Origin: JAVKSM01 sp039583705
GTDB lineage: Bacteria; Actinomycetota; Actinomycetes; Mycobacteriales; Pseudonocardiaceae
Length of the DNA stretch: 24,850 nucleotides
Assembly: GCA_039583705.1 (NCBI GenBank)
Contig: JAVKSM010000037.1
Location: 1-24,850, forward strand
Direction: 5' to 3'
Shown: positions 8,045 to 14,122 of the stretch, in pieces
Numbering within the stretch: the first letter of the stretch is position 1
Layout: the number at the start of each line of letters is the position of its first letter
Made by a program: the position numbers and the translations under genes
Notes under the pieces: model-generated
What the model was told of the DNA's origin: nothing
Databases searched by the model: none
Seen by the model: the letters and a program-made list of their open reading frames with translations, nothing else

Positions 8045-9169
8045 TCAGGGTGGGAGCTGGACCGTGACGGCGAGCCCGCCGCCCGGGACCGGTTCCGCGA
8101 GCACCTGGCCGTTGTGCGCCGAGACCACCGCGCGCACGATCGACAGGCCGAGGCCGGCGCCCCGGCCCACCCGGTCGGGGGTGCCGCGGCGGAAGGGCTC
8201 GAACAGCTCGGCCACCCGCTCCGGCGGCACCGAGGCGCCGCTGGACACCACCTGGAGCTGCGCGCCGCCGCCAGCCCCGGGGCCGGTGCGCACCTCGACC
8301 CAACCTCCTTGGACGTTGTGCCGCACCGCGTTCTCCACGAGGTTGCCGACGACACGCTCCAGCAGCGCCGGATCCCCCGAGGTCGGGGCCGGCAGGCAGT
8401 GCACAGCCATCCGCAGCGCGCCCGCCTCGACCTCCGCCCGGACGACCGCGACCGCGGGCGGCACCATCTCGGCGAGGTCCGCGGGCTCCCGGACCCCGAT
8501 GCCCGTCGCCTGAGTCCGGGCGAGCAGCAGCAGCCCGGCGACCAGGTGCTCCGCGCGGTCGGTCGCCGCGCGGAGCACCTCCGCCATGTGGCGCAGCTCC
8601 GCCACCGACGCGGCCGGGTCGGCGAGCGTGACGTCAACCTCGGTGCGCATCACGGTCAGCGGCGTGCGGAGCTCGTGGCTGGCATTGGCCACGAAGCGGC
8701 GCTGGGCGTCGAAAGCTGCTTGCAGCCGGTCGAGCATGCCGTCGAACACCGCGGCCAACTCGGCCACCTCGTCGTGCGGGCCGGCCAGCCGCAGCCGCTC
8801 GTCCAACGACTCCGCCGAGAGCCGCCGCGCTGTCGCGGTGACCTCCGAGAGCGGCCGCAGCACCCGTCCGATGATCACCCATGAGGCCAGCACGGCGGCC
8901 AGTACGACGAGCAGGAAGGCGACGAGGCCGACCCGCAGCACCTGGGCCCGGGCCGCGTCGCGCAGCGCGTCCCCGAGCGCCGCGGCAGCGACGTTCACGC
9001 CGTCGACGTGCACCGCGGTTCCCGGTGGCAGCGCGGGCACCGCGCTGACGACCTGCCCCACGAGCAGCCAGCCCAGCCACAGCAGCAGCGCGCTCACCGC
9101 GGCGACCAGCGCGGTCGCGAGCAGCGTCAAGCGGGCGCGCAGTCCCGGCCCGCGGCGGCGCAGTGCCAC
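8045..9169 (-). CDS. Sensor histidine kinase (CutS-like)
   Basis: A membrane sensor kinase of 374 residues. It has a basic N-terminus, a first membrane helix at about 13-40, a short ~40-residue extracytoplasmic loop without cysteines, a second helix at about 79-101, and a HAMP domain (GRVLRPLSEVTATARRL). The dimerisation/phosphotransfer helix holds the phospho-accepting H165 in FVANASHELRTPLT. In the ATPase domain the N-box is LVENAVRHN, the G1 region reads VVSSGASVP in place of DxGxG, and G2 is GAGLGLSIV. The altered G1 recalls the CutS/VanS-like kinases, where NTGP is common. Its GTG start lies six bases after the upstream regulator's stop, so the two form a cognate pair. The signal is unknown; the small sensor loop suggests a membrane or envelope cue. 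Confidence 0.93.
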   Translation of the reverse strand: MALRRRGPGLRARLTLLATALVAAVSALLLWLGWLLVGQVVSAVPALPPGTAVHVDGVNVAAAALGDALRDAARAQVLRVGLVAFLLVVLAAVLASWVIIGRVLRPLSEVTATARRLSAESLDERLRLAGPHDEVAELAAVFDGMLDRLQAAFDAQRRFVANASHELRTPLTVMRTEVDVTLADPAASVAELRHMAEVLRAATDRAEHLVAGLLLLARTQATGIGVREPADLAEMVPPAVAVVRAEVEAGALRMAVHCLPAPTSGDPALLERVVGNLVENAVRHNVQGGWVEVRTGPGAGGGAQLQVVSSGASVPPERVAELFEPFRRGTPDRVGRGAGLGLSIVRAVVSAHNGQVLAEPVPGGGLAVTVQLPP

Positions 9170-9175
9170 CGCTGC

Positions 9176-9874
9176 TCATCCGGTTCCTGCGACGGCCCCG
9201 GGCTGCTCCGGGCCAGCCGCCGGCACCCGGTACCCGGCACCGACCACAGTGTCGATGATGCCCGGTTCCCCGAGCTTCTTGCGCAGGGTCATGACGGTCA
9301 CCCGCACCGTCGTGGTGAAGGGGTCGGCGTGCTCGTCCCAGACCCGCTCCAGCAGCTCCTCGCTGCTCACCACCGCGCCGCGGGCCGAGAGCAGCACCTC
9401 GAGCACCCCGAACTCCTTGCGGGTGAGGTCCACCGCGGCGCCGTCCCGCACGACCGTACGCTTGGCCGGATCCAGGACGACGTCGCCGGCAGCCAACACT
9501 GGCGGTGTAGCGGGTGTGGCGCGCCGGCCCAGCGCCCGCACCCTCGCCACCAGCTCCGGGAAGTCGAACGGCTTGGCGAGGTAGTCGTCTGCTCCCAACG
9601 CGAGTCCCTCGACCTTGTCGGCCAGCGTCCCGCTGGCCGTCAACATGATGACCCGTGTGATCGCGTCCGACGCCGTGATCTGCCCGCACAGCTCGTCACC
9701 GGACATCCCGGGCAGGTCCCGGTCGAGCACGATGACGTCATAGCGGGTGACCGCCGCCTTCTCGTGCCCGGAGTCACCGTCGTAGGCGACATCGACCGCC
9801 ATCCCCTCCCGCCGCAGGCCACGGGCGAGCGCATCGGCGAGCACCGGTTCGTCCTCGACGATGAGGATCCGCAT
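9176..9874 (-). CDS. OmpR/CutR-type response regulator
   Basis: A DNA-binding response regulator of 232 residues. The receiver has the acidic pair E7-D8 (ILIVEDEP), the phospho-acceptor D51 (IVLDRDLPGMSGDEL), T79 (IMLTASG) and K101 (LAKPFDF), so it looks fully functional. The C-terminal winged helix (about 130-215) shows LTRKEFGVLEVLLS, VSSEELLERVWDEHADPFT and the recognition region VRVTVMTLRKKLG followed by GAGYRV. ATG 9874 is chosen because it begins the canonical receiver strand and has an AGGGGG ribosome site nine bases upstream; that site lies inside the end of dxs, whose stop is only two bases before this start. It therefore probably shares an mRNA with dxs and with the kinase gene downstream. 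From memory it resembles Streptomyces CutR. Targets are unknown. Confidence 0.93.
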   Translation of the reverse strand: MRILIVEDEPVLADALARGLRREGMAVDVAYDGDSGHEKAAVTRYDVIVLDRDLPGMSGDELCGQITASDAITRVIMLTASGTLADKVEGLALGADDYLAKPFDFPELVARVRALGRRATPATPPVLAAGDVVLDPAKRTVVRDGAAVDLTRKEFGVLEVLLSARGAVVSSEELLERVWDEHADPFTTTVRVTVMTLRKKLGEPGIIDTVVGAGYRVPAAGPEQPGAVAGTG

Positions 9875-9876
9875 CT

Positions 9877-11892
9877 TCAGCTGCCCCCTGCCTCCTCCGG
9901 TGTGACAGCCTCCTGTCGTATGACGGCCTCGTGCGGCGACACGGGGGGGACGCCCACGACCGGGACGCCCACGACCGGGACGCCCACGACCGGGACGCCC
10001 ACGACCGGGACGCCGACGAGGCCGGCCGCCCACTCTGTCACCCGGCGCGCCACGTCCTGCGCGGTCAACCCGAGCTCGGCGAGCACCTGGGTCCGGGAGC
10101 CGTGGGCCAGGAACCGCTGCGGCAGCGCCAGGTTCCGTACCGGGACGTCGACCTCGGCCGCCCGCAGCGCGGCGGCGAGCGCCGAGCCGAACCCGCCGTG
10201 CCCGCCGCCGTCCTCCAGGCTGACGACCAGCCGGTGGCTCGCGGCAAGCCCGAGGAGCACCTCCGGCACCGGCAGCATCCACCGCGGGTCGACGACGGTG
10301 ACCCCGATGCCGTGATCGGCCAGCCGGTCCGCGGCGGCCAACCCGAGCTCACCGAAGGCGCCGACGGTGACGAGCAGCACGTCGGGGGGTGTGTCAGGCG
10401 CCGGCTCCCGCAGCAGATCCACACCGCGCACCCGGCGCAGCGCCGCCACCTCGCTGACCACCGCGCCCCGCGGGAAGCGCAGCGCCGTCGGGCCGTCCTC
10501 GACCGCGACCGCCTCCCGCAGTTGCTCCCGCAGCGACGCGGCGTCTCGCGGCGCGGCCACCCGGATGCCCGGCACCACACCGAGGATGGACAGGTCCCAC
10601 ATGCCGTGGTGGCTGGGGCCGTCCGGTCCGGTGATCCCGGCCCTGTGCAACACCAGCGTCACCGCCTGCCGGTGCAACGCGACGTCCATGAGCAACTGGT
10701 CGAAGGCGCGGTTCAGGAACGTGGAGTACACGGCGACGACCGGGTGCAGGCCGCCGCGTGCCAGCCCTGCCGCGGAGGTCAGCGCGTGCTGCTCGGCGAT
10801 GCCGACGTCGAAGCAGCGGCTCGGGAACGCCTCGGCGAACGGTGCCAGCCCGGTCGGACCGAGCATCGCGGCGGTGATCGCGACCAGGTCGGGCCGTTCG
10901 GCGCCGAGGCGGACGATCTCCTCGGAGAACACCTCCGCCCAGTCCGTTCCCGTGGGCCCGGCGGGACACCCGGTGACCGGGTCGATCACTCCGGTCTGGT
11001 GCATCTGGTCGGCCTTGTCGTTCTCGGCCAGGGCGAACCCGTTGCCCTTCCTGGTCACGGCGTGCACGATCACCGGGCCGCCGAAGGCCTTGGCTCGGTG
11101 CAGCGCGGATTCCAATGCCGGGATGTCGTGCCCGTCGACCGGACCGAAGTACTTCAGCCCAAGGTCCTCGAACATCACCTGTGGGGCCAGCGCGTCCTTG
11201 AGACCGCGCTTGGTGGCGTGCAGCCCGGCGTAGATCACCCGCCCGACCACCGGGGTGCGCTGCAGGGTGCGTTTGCCTGACTCCAGCACCCGCTCGTAGC
11301 CGGGCCGCAGCCGCAGGGAGGCCAGGTGGTCGGCCAGGCCCCCGACCGTCGGAGCATAGGAGCGCCCGTTGTCGTTGACGACGATGACGATCCCACGGTC
11401 CTTACCCTCGGTGATGTTGTTGAGCGCCTCCCAGCACATGCCGCCGGTGAGCGCGCCGTCTCCCACCACCGCGACGACGTGGCGGCGTTGTCCGGTCAGC
11501 GCGAACGCCTTGGCGAGGCCGTCAGCCCACGACAGCGCGGTGGAGGCGTGGCTGTTCTCGACGATGTCGTGCTCGCTCTCCACCCGGCTGGGGTAACCGG
11601 CCAGGCCGTCGCGCTGACGCAGCGTGCCGAAGCCCTCCTGGCGACCGGTGAGGATCTTGTGGACGTAGCTCTGGTGCCCGGTGTCGAAGACCAGCGCATC
11701 GTGCGGGGAGTCGAACACCCGGTGCAGCGCGATGGTGAGCTCGACGATCCCGAGGTTGGGGCCGAGATGGCCCCCGGTCCGGCACACCCGGTCGATGAGG
11801 AACGCCCTGATCTCGGCGGCCAGCTCGGCCAGGTCCGCGGCCGGCAGCCGTTTGAGATCGGCCGGGGTTCGCACGCTGCGCAGCAGGCCCAC
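9877..11892 (-). CDS. dxs: 1-deoxy-D-xylulose-5-phosphate synthase
   Basis: A thiamine-diphosphate enzyme joining pyruvate and glyceraldehyde 3-phosphate, the first and flux-controlling step of the MEP isoprenoid pathway. The 671-residue product has HLGPNLG (42-48) and DTGHQSYVHKILTGR (70-84), the cofactor motif from GDG at 144 to NN at 158-159, then FEDLGLKYFGPVDGHD (241-256) and catalytic E367 in DVGIAEQHALTSAAGLA. GPDGPSHHGMWDLSIL lies in the pyrimidine-binding domain. After the normal C-terminal domain, ending near VTEWAAGL, is an unusual ~45-residue tail with tandem GVPVV pentapeptides encoded by a 15-bp repeat. The GTG start at 11892 is preceded by a GGGAGAGG-type ribosome site. It heads a leftward unit with the OmpR-type regulator and kinase. 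The catalytic assignment is secure; the tail is probably dispensable. Confidence 0.97.
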   Translation of the reverse strand: MGLLRSVRTPADLKRLPAADLAELAAEIRAFLIDRVCRTGGHLGPNLGIVELTIALHRVFDSPHDALVFDTGHQSYVHKILTGRQEGFGTLRQRDGLAGYPSRVESEHDIVENSHASTALSWADGLAKAFALTGQRRHVVAVVGDGALTGGMCWEALNNITEGKDRGIVIVVNDNGRSYAPTVGGLADHLASLRLRPGYERVLESGKRTLQRTPVVGRVIYAGLHATKRGLKDALAPQVMFEDLGLKYFGPVDGHDIPALESALHRAKAFGGPVIVHAVTRKGNGFALAENDKADQMHQTGVIDPVTGCPAGPTGTDWAEVFSEEIVRLGAERPDLVAITAAMLGPTGLAPFAEAFPSRCFDVGIAEQHALTSAAGLARGGLHPVVAVYSTFLNRAFDQLLMDVALHRQAVTLVLHRAGITGPDGPSHHGMWDLSILGVVPGIRVAAPRDAASLREQLREAVAVEDGPTALRFPRGAVVSEVAALRRVRGVDLLREPAPDTPPDVLLVTVGAFGELGLAAADRLADHGIGVTVVDPRWMLPVPEVLLGLAASHRLVVSLEDGGGHGGFGSALAAALRAAEVDVPVRNLALPQRFLAHGSRTQVLAELGLTAQDVARRVTEWAAGLVGVPVVGVPVVGVPVVGVPVVGVPPVSPHEAVIRQEAVTPEEAGGS
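9947..10021. repeat. 15-bp tandem repeat inside the 3' end of dxs
   Basis: The unit GGGACGCCCACGACC (plus strand) occurs four times perfectly (9947-10006), and a fifth, degenerate copy runs to 10021 with three mismatches. Read on the dxs strand each unit encodes the pentapeptide GVPVV. Because the unit is a multiple of three, copy-number change would lengthen or shorten the Dxs tail without frameshift. A perfect short-period array like this is a likely variable-number locus. Confidence 0.9.
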
Positions 11893-11973
11893 GCTCCACC
11901 TCTCCCGTCGTCGCCTGTCAGGCTCCGTTCGCGACCTGGCCGGGGCCCGGCCCGGGTCCGAAACCTCGCAGTC

Positions 11974-11979
11974 AGTTTA
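11974..11979 (-). promoter_or_regulatory. Possible -10 box for dxs
   Basis: On the minus strand TAAACT fits TANNNT and would give a 5' leader of about 75 nt before the GTG at 11892. A TTGCAT lies upstream (11994-11999) but with only 14 bp spacing, so the -35 is doubtful. The rest of 11893-12140 holds a 9-bp direct repeat (TCCCGCACC at 12015 and 12038) and nothing else I can name. Confidence 0.35.
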
Positions 11980-12140
11980 CGGAGATCGCCACCATGCAAC
12001 GCCCGACCGGCCGATCCCGCACCTTCTGACAGGTCGGTCCCGCACCCTCCCCACCGGGAGGAAAGGTAGCGCAGCGACCCTCCTCGCGTGTCGGCGCCGA
12101 CGTCCCCGACGAACGGGCGCCGGTCTGGTAGGCAGGGATC

Positions 12141-12697
12141 ATGGTCCAGGTTGTCGACCCCGCCCTGCTCGCGCGGGTCCGGGGAATTCCGCGCGGCCGG
12201 CTGCTCCCCGAAGGAGATCGCCCGTGCGCTCGGGGTACGGCCCGCGGCCGTCGCTCCCCTGGTGCGCGCGCTCGCCCAGGAAGCGGGGGACGCCGAGCCG
12301 GAACCCCCGGTCGTGGGCTGCTGGGTGAGTCCGGGGTGGAGCACCCGGCGGCTTCTTCGCCCAGTTCAACGACCTCGCGGCGCCAGTCGAGGCGCCGCTG
12401 GACCTGGCCCGTCACCTGGTGTGGGGCGCCGTGGCCTACGCACGGCGGCTCGGCTTCGAACCGGCTCCCGACTTCGCCCCGGCGGCCGCTCACCTCGGCT
12501 CGTGGCGCGAGCGCAGCGATATCACCTTCGGGCGGGATGACGTGCCGCTGTACGTGCAGGGCCCGTACGACAACCCGCACGCGGCGCTTCGCACGCTGAC
12601 CAGGCCCGTGGGCGCGGGCAACTTCGACTACCTGCTCGTCGCGGCGACGACAGCCGTGCATCACCCGCTGACCGGGCAGTTCGCCAGGGCGCGGTGA
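12141..12697 (+). pseudogene. Decayed helix-turn-helix protein gene (frameshifted, internally deleted)
   Basis: Pieces of one protein appear in three frames. The N-terminus MVQVVDPALLARVRG runs from ATG 12141. Near 12182 the frame must shift for the helix-turn-helix segment FRAAGCSPKEIARALGVRP and the following PPVVGCWVSPGW; an extra G in the GGGG run of CCGGGGAATTC would explain this. Near 12345 it shifts again into FFAQFNDLAAPVEAPLDLAR, RRLGFEPAPDFAPAAAHLG, ITFGRDDVPLYVQGPYDNP and GNFDYLLVAATTA, ending at TGA 12695-12697. I recall an actinobacterial family with the same start and end joined by a middle part of some 70-80 residues containing a VSVCGYLVDVYCLG-like stretch, which is absent here. 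A TAGGCA box lies six bases before the ATG. An intact gene would be expected in relatives; the original function is unknown. Confidence 0.65.
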
Positions 12698-12760
12698 CGG
12701 CCTGACCCGAGGCTTGAGCGCGGTCAGCCCGTGGTGGACATGGCGCTGCCGCGGGTGGTG

Positions 12761-12798
12761 GTGGTCGGTGCGGGTGTGGTCGGTGCGGGTGTGGTCGG
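12761..12798. repeat. 15-bp tandem repeat (GTGGTCGGTGCGGGT)
   Basis: Two perfect copies (12761-12775 and 12776-12790) and the first eight bases of a third. In the plus-strand ORF the unit encodes VVGAG. Confidence 0.8.
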
Positions 12799-12877
12799 CG
12801 CCGCGCTCGCACCGCACCTGGCCCGGCTCGTCACCGAGGAGCCGGTGGTCGGCGAGGAGGTCGCCGGGCTCGCTCCC

Positions 12878-12929
12878 TTCCGCCCGACCCGCTTCCGCCC
12901 GACCCGCTTCCGCCCGACCCGCTTCCGCC
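12878..12929. repeat. 15-bp tandem repeat (TTCCGCCCGACCCGC)
   Basis: Three perfect copies (12878-12922) plus seven bases of a fourth. In the plus-strand ORF the unit encodes FRPTR. The array ends about a dozen bases before the -10 box of the ketosynthase gene, so copy number would change the sequence lying at that promoter's -35. Confidence 0.85.
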
Positions 12930-12940
12930 GGGTGAGGAAT

Positions 12941-12946
12941 TAAGGT
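12941..12946 (+). promoter_or_regulatory. -10 box of a probable leaderless ketosynthase transcript
   Basis: TAAGGT matches TANNNT and ends six bases before GTG 12953. The AAGG within it could instead serve as a ribosome site, so the two readings compete. Confidence 0.45.
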
Positions 12947-12952
12947 TTGTCG

Positions 12953-14122
12953 GTGCGGATGCCTGCGCCGCGCCGGGTCGTGGTGACCGGCCTCGGTGTC
13001 GTCGCGCCGGGAGCGGTCGGGCCGGCGGCGTTCTGGACTGCGCTGCTGGCGCCCCAGCGGGTCGGACGGGTCCGCCGGGTGACCGACACCGCGGCGGACG
13101 CCACCGAGTTCGTCGGTCGCCGCGACGCCCGCCGGTTGGATCGTTTCGCCGCCTTCGCGGTGCACGCCGCCGGGCAGGCACTCGACGCCGCCGACCTGAC
13201 CATCGACCCGGAGCGGGTGGCCGTCGTGGTCGGCACGGGGATGGGCGGCATGGTGGCCCACGCGGAGGCAGTGCGGGCCTTCGGCGACAAACGTCGGGTG
13301 CCGCCGCTGTCGGTGCCCAAGACGATGCCGAACGCGGCCGCCTCGGCGGTGTCCATGGCCTTTCGGCTGCAGGGGCCGACCGAGGCCCTGGCGACCGCCT
13401 GCGCGGCGGGCACCCACTCCATCGGGCACGCGGCCCGGCTGGTCGCGCTGGGGGTCGCCGACGCGGCGGTGGCCGGCGCCGCCGACGGCTGCCTCACCGA
13501 CTCCGAACTGGCCGGCTTCGACGTCATCGGCGCGCTGTCGTCCTCGGGCCTGTCCCGGCCGTTCGACGTCGGGCGGGACGGCTTCTGCGCCGCCGAGGGT
13601 GCCGCGGTGCTCGTGCTGGAGTCACTGGAGACGGCCCGGGAGCGCGGGGCGGCTGTGCTGCTGGAGGTGCTCGGGTTCGGGTCCTCCTCCGACGCCCACC
13701 ACATCACCGCACCCGAGCCGGGCGGCGCCGGCGCCATCCGCTGTATGCGGGCCGCGCTGGCCGACGCCGAGCTGCCGCCGGCGGCGCTCACCCACGTCAA
13801 CGCCCACGGCACGTCCACCCCGCTCAACGACGCCGCGGAGGCCCGCGCGCTGCGAGCGGTGTTCGGCGACGGCGCCGTGCCGCCGGTGACGTCGGTCAAG
13901 GGCGTGACCGGCCACCCGCTCGGGGCAGCCGGCGCGGTGGAGGCGGTGGCGGTGGCACTGTCTGTCGCGCACCGCACGCTGCCCCCCACCGCCGGCACCG
14001 AGCAGCTCGACGACCTGGGCCTGGACGTGGTGCTCTCACCCCGGGAGTGGGAGCCGGGCCCGGTGCTGTCGACCTCGTTCGGCTTCGGCGGCCTCAACGG
14101 GGCGCTGGTGCTGGCGCCATGA
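12953..14122 (+). CDS. FabF-type beta-ketoacyl synthase
   Basis: A condensing enzyme of 389 residues that should extend an acyl chain with a malonyl unit. It carries the full catalytic triad of decarboxylating ketosynthases: C150 (EALATACAAGTHSIG), H285 (VNAHGTSTPLND) and H321 (SVKGVTGHPLGAAG), with K316. VVVTGLGVVAPG at the N-terminus and STSFGFGGLNGALVL at the C-terminus are typical FabF signatures. The segment FDVGRDGFCAAEGAAVLVLE departs from the usual MGEGAG. GTG 12953 is chosen for its spacing to the TAAGGT box; TTG 12947 and ATG 12959 are alternatives in frame. The stop overlaps the ligase gene as ATGA, so the two act together. No ACP, acyltransferase, ketoreductase or second ketosynthase adjoins it, so it is not an ordinary fatty-acid synthase locus. 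The product is unknown; a lipid or small polyketide starter is possible. Confidence 0.9.
   Translation: MRMPAPRRVVVTGLGVVAPGAVGPAAFWTALLAPQRVGRVRRVTDTAADATEFVGRRDARRLDRFAAFAVHAAGQALDAADLTIDPERVAVVVGTGMGGMVAHAEAVRAFGDKRRVPPLSVPKTMPNAAASAVSMAFRLQGPTEALATACAAGTHSIGHAARLVALGVADAAVAGAADGCLTDSELAGFDVIGALSSSGLSRPFDVGRDGFCAAEGAAVLVLESLETARERGAAVLLEVLGFGSSSDAHHITAPEPGGAGAIRCMRAALADAELPPAALTHVNAHGTSTPLNDAAEARALRAVFGDGAVPPVTSVKGVTGHPLGAAGAVEAVAVALSVAHRTLPPTAGTEQLDDLGLDVVLSPREWEPGPVLSTSFGFGGLNGALVLAP

Larger units (their letters stand above)
12731..12943 (+). pseudogene. Short ORF, possible remnant of a FAD-dependent (DAO-type) oxidoreductase
   Basis: A 70-codon ORF with strongly G/C-ending codons, as in real genes here. 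It begins MALPRVVVVGAGVVGA, which resembles the FAD-binding start (GxGxxG) of D-amino-acid-oxidase-type enzymes. It ends LAPFRPTRF followed by repeats, which resembles their usual C-terminus (LAPFRPDRF-like). Everything between is missing, so if the match is right the gene has lost about 300 codons. Two 15-bp tandem arrays lie within it. It could instead be a chance ORF over repeats; I have not been able to search for it. Its TAA stop is shared with the -10 box of the next gene. Confidence 0.3.

Noticed and set aside
9947..10021. Tandem array considered as a CRISPR
   Set aside because: Units are only 15 bp with no spacers and lie in frame inside dxs.
9931..11280. Plus-strand ORF of 449 codons opposite dxs
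   Set aside because: Antisense shadow of dxs; its RDAHD repeats only mirror the 15-bp array.
12831..13181. Minus-strand ORF with GSGSGG repeats
   Set aside because: It is the complement of the FRPTR array and the start of the ketosynthase gene, with no plausible N-terminus.
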